From contig QQNF01000010.1 of NCBI GenBank assembly GCA_003402705.1, positions 1 to 64,000 of the forward strand: a DNA stretch of 64,000 nucleotides, written 5' to 3'. The number at the start of each line of letters is the position of its first letter. The first letter of the stretch is position 1. Of the stretch, positions 41,584 to 49,269 are shown in pieces. The notes below the pieces were generated by a model that was not told where the DNA came from, ran no database searches, and worked only from the letters and a program-made list of their open reading frames with translations. The position numbers and the translations under genes were made by a program. The DNA comes from Verrucomicrobiota bacterium (GTDB taxonomy: Bacteria > Verrucomicrobiota > Verrucomicrobiia > Verrucomicrobiales > V1-33).

Positions 41584-42039
41584 TCAATTCTTGGCGGCTT
41601 TGAACATGGCATCAACATAATCCTGCGGGGAGAACCCATCCGGAAGCAAGCCACATTTCTCTAATCGGGTCGCGTGCCACAGTGCCCTCTTCCGACCAAA
41701 CGATTCCTCTGGAGTCCCTGAAAACTGTTTGGCGATATCAACTATGTATCCTTCGGACTTGCTTCTGAAGTCCTCCGCCAGCGCCTCGATGAGCGGCCCG
41801 GATGCAGATGAGCCTTTCAGAGATTCAATTACGCTCTTCAGTTCGGATTGCTCGCGCCTCGCCAACGCTTCCGATTCCATGAACTGAACTTGAAATTCAT
41901 CGCTCCTCTCTCGCTCTTGGGTGAATCGGCCAAGGGCCTCTGACTCGAATCGGCGTGACTCTCGCAGCTGCCAGACATTGAGTGCGATGCTGCCACAAAC
42001 CAGCATCCAAAGAATTCCGTTTGATTGCCCAGATTTCAT
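41584..42039 (-). CDS. Membrane-anchored coiled-coil protein of unknown function
   Basis: 151 aa. A hydrophobic anchor near the N-terminus (GILWMLVCGSIALNVWQLRE) is followed by a long charged helix (SRRFESEALGRFTQERERSD to REQSELKSVIESLKG) and a C-terminal globular piece ending GFSPQDYVDAMFKAAKN. It is likely held in the inner membrane with a coiled-coil facing the periplasm or cytoplasm. No family is recognised. Confidence 0.6.
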   Translation of the reverse strand: MKSGQSNGILWMLVCGSIALNVWQLRESRRFESEALGRFTQERERSDEFQVQFMESEALARREQSELKSVIESLKGSSASGPLIEALAEDFRSKSEGYIVDIAKQFSGTPEESFGRKRALWHATRLEKCGLLPDGFSPQDYVDAMFKAAKN

Positions 42040-42263
42040 ATTTTCTTAGTTCCTCGCCACGAAGCAATTGGCATTAGCACCCTGACCCACCCCGCTGCCA
42101 GGCCGAAATCCCGCACCGTTCACCTCAGAGTGCCGCCAATGCCGAACGGCGATAGAAACTGCCTGCTTCATCATCAGCAGGATCTTGCATTCTCTAGGCA
42201 CTTTGTCCAGCAGGCCCTGAGGATCGAGTCGCGGCAATCCCTTGCCGAGGCAGCTTCCAGTCA

Positions 42264-42460
42264 TCCCCCTCCCGCCCCGCCCCACCACCACCCCTCCCTC
42301 CCCTAGGCCCCGGAATGCGGTATCTCAGTAATTATACGGCCCCTTAAAAAATTCTCAGAAACTGGAGATGAATTAGGATTCTCCCGGAGAATTCCAATCT
42401 CTCCCGACGGAGTTACGAAGGCGAAACTGGACGAACCGCCATCATCTGGAGCGGTTGGCA
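42264..42460 (+). repeat. Degenerate repeat block: decayed small ORF, copy 3
   Basis: Begins with the same roughly 50-bp sequence as 39046 (CCCCGCCCCACCACCACCCC, CCCCTAGGCCCCGGAAT), followed by CGGCCCCTTAAAAAATT, related to GGACCCCTTCAAAAAATT at 39117. Near 42396-42430 it reads ISPDGVTKAKLDE, a remnant of the small ORF at 36953 (LDDATKAKLDE). It precedes the secreted coiled-coil gene at 42528. Confidence 0.55.
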
Positions 42461-42527
42461 TAAGCACGGACCCGCATTACGGGTTTGCGTAATTTGAGAA
42501 AGCATAACGGGACGTAGGGTCTGATTA

Positions 42528-43226
42528 ATGAAGAAGGTTCTTTTTTCAACTCTCTGTTGCGTGGTCCCTTTGAGCAGCCTCGCCCAATCCCAATCTAAAG
42601 ACAATCGGGTAGGGGTAGAACAGATGGAATCTCTTCGACGGATGCAAGAAGAACGTATGCGGTCTGAGGAGGAGTTTCGTCTACGGGTGGAAGCAGACCG
42701 TAGGCAGGTGGAAGCAGAAAATCAGCGCCGCGACACTGAAGCGCGCCTAGATGCCATTGAGCGCCAGCAGCAAAAGATTCGCCAAATGCAGGAAGATTAC
42801 GAAAAGAAGCAGGCCCGGCGGGGGTTGGACGGCGAAGAGCTGGATGAGATAATTAGGCGTAACGCCGTCCCACCTATCACTGTTCCGCGGACAGTTCAGC
42901 CAAGACCCGCCCGCGTTCCGTCAGCGCCCCGCACGGCAGCAGAACGCGCATCGGAACTAGAGAAGGCCATGCGGGAAAGCCTGGCAGCTATGGCGGAGGC
43001 CCAGAAAACTCAGTATCTGACGGCTGAGGACGTTGGGGTCCTCAAAATGATGCTGAAAGACATAGACAGTATCGCCATGATTCTTTCCCCGAAGAATCCA
43101 TTTCAGGAAACCGCCGAGAGTACAGCAATGGCGCTGTCGAATCGGGGGCTCCTTCGGTATCGCCCGGAAGTGTCCAGAATTTATGAATTAGAGAAGGCGC
43201 GCTGGACTGCCGCTGGAAAACGGTAG
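42528..43226 (+). CDS. Secreted coiled-coil protein of unknown function
   Basis: 232 aa with a signal peptide (MKKVLFSTLCCVVPLSSLAQ). Residues 30-100 form a highly charged helix rich in R, E and Q (MQEERMRSEEEFRLRVEADR, QVEAENQRRDTEARLDAIER) predicted to be coiled coil. A proline-rich linker (PPITVPRTVQPRPARVPSAP) and a second helical part (ERASELEKAMRESLAAMAEA) follow. It could be a periplasmic scaffold or adaptor. No homologue is recognised. Confidence 0.65.
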   Translation: MKKVLFSTLCCVVPLSSLAQSQSKDNRVGVEQMESLRRMQEERMRSEEEFRLRVEADRRQVEAENQRRDTEARLDAIERQQQKIRQMQEDYEKKQARRGLDGEELDEIIRRNAVPPITVPRTVQPRPARVPSAPRTAAERASELEKAMRESLAAMAEAQKTQYLTAEDVGVLKMMLKDIDSIAMILSPKNPFQETAESTAMALSNRGLLRYRPEVSRIYELEKARWTAAGKR

Positions 43227-43429
43227 GGCCAAGAACCGACGATCAGCGCAGCGTTTCCCGCCCCCATTTTGGTCTCCTTTAGCCTCCTGTGGCTTCGTTT
43301 CTCCTTTCGAGCCTTAGGGGAAAAAAGTGGCAAACAAGCGCAATACCCCCGGAATTTCGTATTTTCTGTTCGCAATCTCTCCGCAGTCGGAAAAGCCGTC
43401 ACGGACAAGCGCCGCCCCCGTAACTATCC

Positions 43430-43573
43430 GTCCCGCATTCCCTTCTTTCACCCAATCGGATGCGGCTTTTATCAAGGAGAGTTCCGCCGACCTGATCACT
43501 TCGACGGCGGCGAATCCCGGAGATTATTCAGGAATCACGGCGAAGAGGTTCTCTCGGAATTTCTCCCATCGCG
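43430..43573 (+). pseudogene. C-terminal relic of a homologue of the 185-aa secreted protein
   Basis: Codons here read FTQSDAAFIKESSADLITST and AANPGDYSGITAKRFSRNFS. This aligns with EAGSDFDVILEQSSDLVNWT and PANPGTYSGTETKRFFRTRI at the end of the protein encoded at 40817-41374. No upstream domain is attached. Confidence 0.55.
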
Positions 43574-43591
43574 CTGGCATACCCCCATCAT

Positions 43592-44386
43592 TTACCGGGC
43601 GAACACAACAATGGAACAAGCCAGAAGGCCCAGCAGACATATCCAATGAACAGCTATAGCAAACGAAACACTGCTGTCATCACGATCACCGGTGGCTCGC
43701 CCCTGAAGCGCCATTGATATCGCCCTTCTGGAACACCACGTTCCAATAACTAGACCTATTATCCAGCCCTTGAGCGAGTCTGCGCCTTGGATTAGCGCGA
43801 TTGCACCCATTCCGTAAGAGAGTCCTGGGAGGTAATGAGCGATCTGCATAGCCGTTCCCGGCGCGATACGCTGCTCAAAATCGATGCTATAAATCGGATG
43901 ATCATCAGGCTGCCCCCCTTGGATCAGATTGTCTTTGTGATTAGTTTTGATGGAATTGCTACTTATCGACGGAAAGATTGTCTTATCGGTGATCAATTGA
44001 GCAAGAGAATTTTTTGAGGAGTCACCGTCTCCTCTAGCAAACATAAGCAATGCCATATCGGATGCCCTGCTGATTTTTATTGCACTCGGGTCTTTATTAG
44101 CTAAAAGCCTGTAGGCAACCAGCTTGTCGTTTAGTGTTATGTTAATACCATAAATTGAATTGCAGATTCCATTTGAATTGAATAATTCTTTCATGACAAA
44201 TTTTTGAACTTCCACCTCTGACATGTTCTCGCTAAGAGAACAAAACGCTGCGCTCTCAAGAAATACAAAATAAATAACCCTCTCCCTCAATCCAATTCCC
44301 GTCAGTTTAGTCGGGATCAATGCGTTTATTATTTGCAGGTTGGAAAAAGCGAATAGTACTTTGCTAAGCTTGTTTATATCGGCCAT
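43592..44386 (-). CDS. AT-rich gene for an unknown protein with C-terminal membrane helices
   Basis: 264 aa (MADINKLSKVLFAFSNLQII start). The N-terminal 175 residues are soluble, with SLSENMSEVEVQKFVMKELF and GINITLNDKLVAYRLLANKD. Hydrophobic segments follow near 185-215 (YLPGLSYGMGAIALIQGADS, LKGWIIGLVIGTWCSRR) and at the end (FAIAVHWICLLGLLACSIVV). Base composition is clearly more AT-rich than any other gene in the window, with AAA, AAT and ATT codons frequent, which points to recent transfer from another source. It has relics of one secreted-protein family on both sides. No function is recognised; as island cargo an accessory or defence role is possible but not supported by motifs. Confidence 0.65.
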   Translation of the reverse strand: MADINKLSKVLFAFSNLQIINALIPTKLTGIGLRERVIYFVFLESAAFCSLSENMSEVEVQKFVMKELFNSNGICNSIYGINITLNDKLVAYRLLANKDPSAIKISRASDMALLMFARGDGDSSKNSLAQLITDKTIFPSISSNSIKTNHKDNLIQGGQPDDHPIYSIDFEQRIAPGTAMQIAHYLPGLSYGMGAIALIQGADSLKGWIIGLVIGTWCSRRAISMALQGRATGDRDDSSVSFAIAVHWICLLGLLACSIVVFAR

Positions 44387-44527
44387 TGTTCAAGAATTTA
44401 AAGGTTATTGATCGAATTCCACGAGTGGAAAATGAATCCTCCGTGGGTTTCCTCGGCGCTTTCGTGTCTACCGGGCATCTGAAATTTGTACAACGTTTTT
44501 TTCGCTTCGTTTGATCTTGCCCGCACC

Positions 44528-44735
44528 ATGAGAATCAACGCATCTGCCTTTGCCGCTGCCCTTGTGCTCTTGGCCATTCCCGCTGCCGTCGCTTGACGCT
44601 GACGTGGAAGCGGACAGCCAGCAATGCCGACAATCCAAGACCGTGAGGATTGAACTGGGAGTCGGGGAGAGCATCAAAGCACTCTGGGGAGTGGGGGGAG
44701 TATCGGGAGAGCCCGAAGCGGGCAGAGCCCCCCGG
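44528..44735 (+). pseudogene. N-terminal relic of a homologue of the 185-aa secreted protein
   Basis: Starts with an intact signal peptide (MRINASAFAAALVLLAIPAA, VA) and then hits TGA. Shifting one base gives LTLTWKRTASNADNPRP, and a further shift gives RIELGVGESIKALWG. These match AVTLTWKKDAPENA and TLAAGESLKAVWGG in the protein at 40817. At least two frameshifts disable it. Confidence 0.65.
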
Positions 44736-44802
44736 TGAGGAGGTAACTGGCAAGGATTGCCGCGGCAGTAATCAGAATTGAGGTGATGACGGGTTTCAGC
44801 AT
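44674..44802 (-). CDS. Possible 42-aa membrane peptide
   Basis: The ATG at 44802 starts MLKPVITSILITAAAILASY, LLTGGLCPL and RALPILPPLPRVL before TGA. One membrane helix with a GGLCPL end is typical of small membrane proteins, but the last about 14 codons overlap the antisense relic at 44528, so the 3' end may be chimeric. 44803-45061 contains nothing recognised. Confidence 0.35.
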   Translation of the reverse strand: MLKPVITSILITAAAILASYLLTGGLCPLRALPILPPLPRVL

Positions 44803-45061
44803 GGGATTGTTTCGTTGCCGCATGTTCGCGGTTCGCGCATTTCCTTGGGATGGGGCGGGATGTGGTTGGTCACAGCCGATTTAAGGCCGGGGTCTGTCGA
44901 GGTGTCCAACTGACGGGGTCGGTGTCCGTGCTGCACGCTGCGGGTGATTCTGTGCGATTGGCAGGGTGCTGGCGGAGAGATGAGGAGGGAGAGCAGGGGT
45001 GGGAAGGTGTTGTCACCTCAATCCTTCCCCTGATCACCCCTCTCCGGGTCGGGAACGATCT

Positions 45062-45270
45062 TGGAAACGAATGCGTTTTTTGAGCCGTCCGTTTCCGATA
45101 TGCTATGGGTATCGTTTCCGGCTCGTTTCCATTCCCGTTTCCACTTCTGAGTCGGATTTGAACCGGGAAACGCCTGAATGTTCAGGCTCGTTTCCATTTT
45201 GTTTCCACCGGGGTGTGTGGAAACAATCCCCGTTTCCCGTTTCCCGCCTACAGGGAGGAAACAGGAAACG
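45062..45270. repeat. Iteron array, candidate replication origin
   Basis: About 13 copies of GTTTCC or its complement GGAAAC in about 205 bp, mostly extended as CGTTTCC(A/C/G). Forward copies are near 45089, 45113, 45124, 45136, 45189, 45200, 45231 and 45238; reverse copies near 45062, 45165, 45219, 45257 and 45264. Spacing is irregular, from 7 to about 50 bp. The array starts right after the stop of the RepA-like ATPase gene. Short repeats beside a primase/helicase module are the pattern of iteron-controlled plasmid origins. No separate AT-rich melting box is evident. Confidence 0.7.
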
Positions 45271-45273
45271 TTT

Positions 45274-46299
45274 TCACGATCCGGGGATGGCGTACTTCTG
45301 TCCCGACTTCTCCAACCTCCCCGTCTTCATCGCTCGCCGTGCCACTTTGGAAACCTGCCCCTTGGAACGTCCCATCATCTCAGCGATCTCTCCGCACTGA
45401 TTGAAGCCATCCCGGACCAGTTCAATCAGCAGAAGCATGTCGTCACCACGCTCGCACTCCACTCCCTCTGCCGTGACCTTCCAGTCCAGCGGGGGAGCAT
45501 CGTGCGCCTTGCAGTTCCGGCACTTCGTGAACTCAGAGGTGAATACTGCGCCTTCGTGAGTGGCGTCGTGACTGGATGTCAGCCGGATCACCCACTGCAT
45601 TTCGTCCTCTCTCTTGCTTGCTCCTCGAGCCCCTCCGCCGCCTCGGCCTTCATGGTGAATCAGGATCACCGTCACCCTTGCTCGCCGGAACCGCCGAAGC
45701 CATGAGTTCATCTTCTCCCATTCGTCGTTGTCGTTCTCCTTTACGCCACGGCACAGGCAACTGAGGTTGTCCAGTATCACCACCTGAACTCCCGCCTCCA
45801 CGACTTGCGCCAAAAGCGACTCCTGTTGCTCCGCGTCCGCGAGGTTGAAGCAGTACCCCTCCGGGAGTGTTTCGTGGTGAAGGAATCCTGGAACCTGCCC
45901 ACCAACCAGTGCGCTCCTGATGGCGTTGGTGCGCTCTTTCGAGTCGGCAAGATTCATCTCGCCGTCAACATACAGAACCTTTTGCGGCCCCAGTTCTCCG
46001 GCATCCCATTCTCCCAGCGGAGCCCCGTCGGATATGGCCTGAGCGATCAGCATGGACATCCATGTCTTGCCGACGCCACGCGCCGCATAAATCATCCCTA
46101 GATCTCCTTGCTTCATCCACTGCCCCATGAGCCGAGGCCGGGGAGTAATCTGAATGGCGGTGAGGTTGCACCCGGCCGCCATCGCTGAGGCGAATGCAGA
46201 AGGCCAGTCTTTCCTCGCCGCGGTGTTTGTTGTGCTGGTGATCGGACTGGCGTCGGGGACTTCGTCGTCATCTGGAATTTCTATCGTCGTGGGTCTCAT
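45274..46299 (-). CDS. RepA-like (RecA-fold, AAA_25) replicative ATPase
   Basis: 341 aa. Walker A is MIYAARGVGKTWMSMLIAQA (about residue 73), Walker B lies in VQVVILDNLSCLCRGVKEND, and VTVILIHHEGRGGGGARGAS is the following motif with the conserved HH-x-G-RG. This matches the hexameric RepA/DnaB-related helicases of RSF1010-type plasmids and similar ATPases in integrative elements. The C-terminal 60 residues hold a helix-turn-helix-like segment (FNQCGEIAEMMGRSKGQVSK) which could bind the iterons just downstream. It overlaps the primase gene by 32 bp, so the two are translationally coupled. Confidence 0.8.
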   Translation of the reverse strand: MRPTTIEIPDDDEVPDASPITSTTNTAARKDWPSAFASAMAAGCNLTAIQITPRPRLMGQWMKQGDLGMIYAARGVGKTWMSMLIAQAISDGAPLGEWDAGELGPQKVLYVDGEMNLADSKERTNAIRSALVGGQVPGFLHHETLPEGYCFNLADAEQQESLLAQVVEAGVQVVILDNLSCLCRGVKENDNDEWEKMNSWLRRFRRARVTVILIHHEGRGGGGARGASKREDEMQWVIRLTSSHDATHEGAVFTSEFTKCRNCKAHDAPPLDWKVTAEGVECERGDDMLLLIELVRDGFNQCGEIAEMMGRSKGQVSKVARRAMKTGRLEKSGQKYAIPGS

Positions 46300-47299
46300 G
46301 GGGTGTGCGTTGGGTTGGGGTTGGGGTTGGGTTTGTGCTTGTTCTCATTTTTGTGTTTCGGTAAAATTCGGTAAGGTAGTCCGGGCATCCGGGGCTGCGC
46401 TTTAGTTCATCGCCAAGGTCGCCTTCGACGAATTGGCGTATGCGTGCGGAACCACCTGCGGTTTTTATAGCTCTACGCCATCCCTTGGCGGCTTTCAGTC
46501 CGGGTTCGCCAGCATCGGCAAGGATCATTACATGACGGGTTGATAGGTAGGTGGCGTTCTTGTTGGAAAGGACGCTGGCTTTGCTGTAGGCGGCGATAAC
46601 TCCGACACCTTCCCAGCATTCACCTGATTCGTCCTCTGCACGCAGCACGGCCTCCACGGCTTCAAGAAGGCCGACTAGGCCCTCGGTGATAATGACGACC
46701 TTCGTGTCCTTGTTGATGCCGCATCTGATACCGAAGCCCTTAACGGGGAAATAGGTGTCAACCTTGGACTCGCCACCGTCCCTCAGCTGCCACTTCCCGC
46801 CGTCCAGTCGCTTCGCCTGGAAGATGCCGGGGCCGTGCAGGAAATAGGCTGGAAGCTCGCGGTTTGTGCCGACGGACAGAACACCGTTGGCAACCGCCAG
46901 AGAAACGGCGGCGGGGCTGATGCCGCGAACCCGCGCAATCTGTGCAATCTCCGTATCGTTGGGGATGAACGTCTCCGGTCGGAGCCGTGGCGACTTTGGC
47001 GGGGGCGGTGCAGGCGTAGGGCGGTTGATCCTTTCCCTGCTTTCCTCCCCCAGTAGGAAACCCCGTTCGCCGGGGAAGCGATTCACGCCAGACAGTTTCA
47101 CCCTCACGCTATTGTCACTCCAAAGTGGGGCGGATCTTTGGTTGTATTCGGCAATCAAGGGGAAGGCTTCATCCGGTGGGATGTCGAAACCTGCGACAGT
47201 GGAAAAGCAGGCTTTGTGAAGCGCATTCTCTCCTCCCGCTCCTTGAATTGACGGGGGGAGTTTAGCCAAATAGCGCCTGGCGCGTTCAATAACGTCCAT
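46268..47299 (-). CDS. Primase-like protein with Toprim domain
   Basis: 343 aa. The N-terminus (YLAKLPPSIQGAGGENALHK, ACFSTVAGFDIPPDEAFPLI) resembles the primase C-terminal/PriCT-like helical domain. The second half is a Toprim fold: VVIITEGLVGLLEAVEAVLR supplies the conserved E and HVMILADAGEPGLKAAKGWR the DxGxxG-type acidic motif. Toprim primases make RNA primers for DNA replication. No N-terminal zinc finger is visible, so loading may depend on the partner ATPase. The C-terminus ends in a short PTPTPTQ repeat encoded by GGGTTG-type DNA. First gene of the replication pair, transcribed leftward. Confidence 0.7.
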   Translation of the reverse strand: MDVIERARRYLAKLPPSIQGAGGENALHKACFSTVAGFDIPPDEAFPLIAEYNQRSAPLWSDNSVRVKLSGVNRFPGERGFLLGEESRERINRPTPAPPPPKSPRLRPETFIPNDTEIAQIARVRGISPAAVSLAVANGVLSVGTNRELPAYFLHGPGIFQAKRLDGGKWQLRDGGESKVDTYFPVKGFGIRCGINKDTKVVIITEGLVGLLEAVEAVLRAEDESGECWEGVGVIAAYSKASVLSNKNATYLSTRHVMILADAGEPGLKAAKGWRRAIKTAGGSARIRQFVEGDLGDELKRSPGCPDYLTEFYRNTKMRTSTNPTPTPTQRTPHETHDDRNSR

Positions 47300-47392
47300 A
47301 GGATTCGCTTGAATCCGGCCTTTCGGTAGGCTACCCTCAATCAGTCGCCCAGACTGCCCCCCCCGCGCTGCTACCGAAGCGGCCGGGGGTTT

Positions 47393-47578
47393 TTACTTGC
47401 TGGCGAATTCAAGAAGGTCCTGATACCTAATCCGCACGCATCGCCGCCCCATGCGCTTCGGTCGAATTGTTCCGTCGGCAATCCATTTGTCTATAGTTCT
47501 CAAATTTACCGAGAGGAGCTTTGCCGCCTCCGGTCTTGTTATCCAAATGGGGTTGAGCGAATGGTCATGGTTAATCAT
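47393..47578 (-). CDS. AlpA/MerR-like excisionase
   Basis: 61 aa with one helix-turn-helix: PIWITRPEAAKLLSVNLRTI, DKWIADGTIRPKRMGRRCVR, IRYQDLLEF. This is the HTH_17/excisionase (Xis, AlpA) pattern, where the wing GRRCVRI contacts DNA. Such proteins steer the integrase toward excision or regulate it. It lies between primase and integrase on the same strand. The 176 bp upstream towards the integrase are AT-rich. Confidence 0.85.
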   Translation of the reverse strand: MINHDHSLNPIWITRPEAAKLLSVNLRTIDKWIADGTIRPKRMGRRCVRIRYQDLLEFASK

Positions 47579-47754
47579 CTCTAAGCATCAGCGAGAGCCG
47601 AATGTATGCAACCCGTTCCTCTCATTTCGGCCCAAATGAGCTATTTCGCGTCCATGCCAGTTATTGGAATCCGCTCATTTCCAGAGATTTACAAACCAAA
47701 AAAAACTTTCTGTTAGTGTTACGCGAATGCGTATCTCGTGTGGGGTTTATATGA

Positions 47755-48930
47755 TTAAATAGATTTTCGCGGCAGTAATTCCGAGGGTTGCAGCTTCTCC
47801 GGCATGATGTTGAACCACGCACGCGCATTCTCCCGGGAGGTAGTATTTTGATAGTGAGAGTGGACGACGCCGGGAGAATTCCCCATCTCCTCCGCTACTT
47901 GCGCCGCGTTCTTCGTGACGGCTAAGCGATACGTTCCGAACGAATGTCGCAAAAGGTTTTCGCTCCAATCAATTCCAGCGGCGGCGGAGGCGGCTTCCAA
48001 GTGACGGCGATATGCACTCAGGGAGATTTCCAGACTTGCGCCGGGGAGTCCACGGCACGTCCTCAGCCATGCCACGGCATTTTTCGGGATGGGTGGATTG
48101 CGGCGGCGGTTGGTCTTTGTGACTGCGCTGGTGAGTTCAACGAATGGCTCCTTGCCTTCCAGTTTGATCTCTCCCCACGTCAGACGCTCGCTTTCGGCCC
48201 TGCGGACCCCGCAGAACGCTTGCAGCACCAGCAACGGCAGAATGGCAGGGTCGGCGACGGCGAGAAGCGCACTTGCCTGTTGCGGCGTCAGGATGGCAGG
48301 GTCGGAGGGCGCGGCCTTCGGTGCCTTCAATTTCGACGCCGGGTTTGCCGGAATCTGCCCGCGATCAAGGGCGAGGGAGAAAACGCTACCAAGGGCGAGG
48401 GAGTAGTTTTCCCACGTCTTCGGGGCGACACCCAAGCCGTGAAGCCAGTGCGAAAGGTCATCCACGGTGACGGCAGACAGCGGGCGCATTCCGAAAGCCG
48501 TGGCGAAACGCGCCAGACGGCTTTTCAGGTCAGCTTGATGCCGCGGGGAGAGCTTGCGGCGCTCCGCATCTTCCAGCCGTTGCCGGATTGCTTCGGTGAC
48601 GGTGATGGTGGATTGCGCGGCGCTGAATGCCTCGATGGCGGATTCGACGACGGCGGACAGGTCAGGCGCTCCCGGCGTCGCCCTTTGCCACTCCCGAAAC
48701 CGGATCAATGCAGCCCTTTCGGATGAGGAGACGCTGGCATGGGCCGCACCATGAGCCGTCAATTCGCGGCGCTTCTCCGCCGCCAGCGCTTCGGCTTCTC
48801 GCTTCGACTTCGGCCATGCCGTTTTCGTGACGGCCTTCCCGGTCGCGTCCCGCTCGCTCCACCGCACCTCCCAGACAGGGAATTGATAGCTTTTCTTGCC
48901 GTTCGGGTGGTGGTGGATGCTGATTTTCAT
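47755..48930 (-). CDS. Tyrosine recombinase (island integrase)
   Basis: 391 aa from the ATG at 48930 (MKISIHHHPNGKKSYQFPVW), preceded by GGGGAG; the longer upstream frame runs into attR. Core-binding domain around residues 125-225 (FATAFGMRPLSAVTVDDLSH, ENYSLALGSVFSLALDRGQI). Catalytic domain: Arg I in CGVRRAESERLTWGEI, NLLRHSFGTYRLAVTKNAAQ with Arg II, MGNSPGVVHSHYQNTTSREN with the nucleophile Y. Two histidines of the classical set are N here (NLLR rather than HxLR, MGNS rather than LGHS). The same changes are familiar in a planctomycete/verrucomicrobial integrase subgroup. The gene starts 100 bp from attR and directs integration at tRNA-Leu. Confidence 0.9.
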   Translation of the reverse strand: MKISIHHHPNGKKSYQFPVWEVRWSERDATGKAVTKTAWPKSKREAEALAAEKRRELTAHGAAHASVSSSERAALIRFREWQRATPGAPDLSAVVESAIEAFSAAQSTITVTEAIRQRLEDAERRKLSPRHQADLKSRLARFATAFGMRPLSAVTVDDLSHWLHGLGVAPKTWENYSLALGSVFSLALDRGQIPANPASKLKAPKAAPSDPAILTPQQASALLAVADPAILPLLVLQAFCGVRRAESERLTWGEIKLEGKEPFVELTSAVTKTNRRRNPPIPKNAVAWLRTCRGLPGASLEISLSAYRRHLEAASAAAGIDWSENLLRHSFGTYRLAVTKNAAQVAEEMGNSPGVVHSHYQNTTSRENARAWFNIMPEKLQPSELLPRKSI

Positions 48931-49029
48931 CTCCCCGCTTCTATATGCAGCCATAGACAGCAGGCAAACGCAAAAGTCGGAACACGCACGGAATGAAGCC
49001 GTGAGGGCGCTGATTTTCAACGTGTCACC

Positions 49030-49091
49030 ACGGATTCAAAATCCGTTGCCCGCAAGGGCGTGTGGGTTCGAGTCCCACTTCCGGTACCACT
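49030..49091 (+). repeat. attR: 62-bp direct repeat, right end of the island
   Basis: Perfect repeat of 36622-36683. It carries the anticodon stem-loop, variable arm, T-arm and acceptor 3' strand of tRNA-Leu, but lacks the 5' acceptor and D-arm, so it is not a tRNA gene. Sequence beyond 49091 leads to der. Confidence 0.93.
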
Positions 49092-49269
49092 TCCTTCTCC
49101 CTCGCGTCCCGGTTGCGCTCAGCCATTGCCGTCGCCATCAATGCTCAAGGCCCGCAAGGTTGCGGTACCCGTCGTCCTCACTCTCGTGCGGGTTCGTGTC
49201 CCGCCTCCCGCTCTCTTTGCTCCGCGGGCCCACCACGCTGCAACAGCCCTTTCCAATACACCCCTTTCC

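Larger units (their letters stand above)
36622..49091. mobile_element. Integrative island at tRNA-Leu with its own replication module
   Basis: About 12.4 kb between 62-bp direct repeats. At the right end are an integrase, an excisionase, a primase-like protein and a RepA-like ATPase, all on the minus strand, followed by an iteron array. The left part is cargo on both strands: secreted, membrane and GYF_2-type proteins. No terminase, capsid, relaxase or type IV secretion gene is seen. The integrase lies at the end distant from the full tRNA. Composition differs from both flanks: the marked C>G excess of the + strand is absent, and the 43592-44386 gene is notably AT-rich. It fits a phage-satellite-like or integrative-plasmid element; mobilisation by a helper is inference. 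Confidence 0.88.

Noticed and set aside
42046-42291. 81-codon minus-strand ORF (LLDKVPRECKILLMMKQAVS)
   Set aside because: Could be a fragment of something, but its N-terminal part is translated from the shared CCGCCCCACCACC repeat, and no family is recognised.
46300-46345. GGGTTG tandem tract as a regulatory repeat
   Set aside because: It lies inside the primase-like reading frame and encodes its PTPTPTQ end; no sign of a separate role.
49155-49235. tRNA-like T-arm (GCGGGTTCGTGTCCCGC) downstream of attR
   Set aside because: No matching 5' acceptor strand, no anticodon stem-loop of proper shape and no CCA, so it cannot fold as a tRNA.
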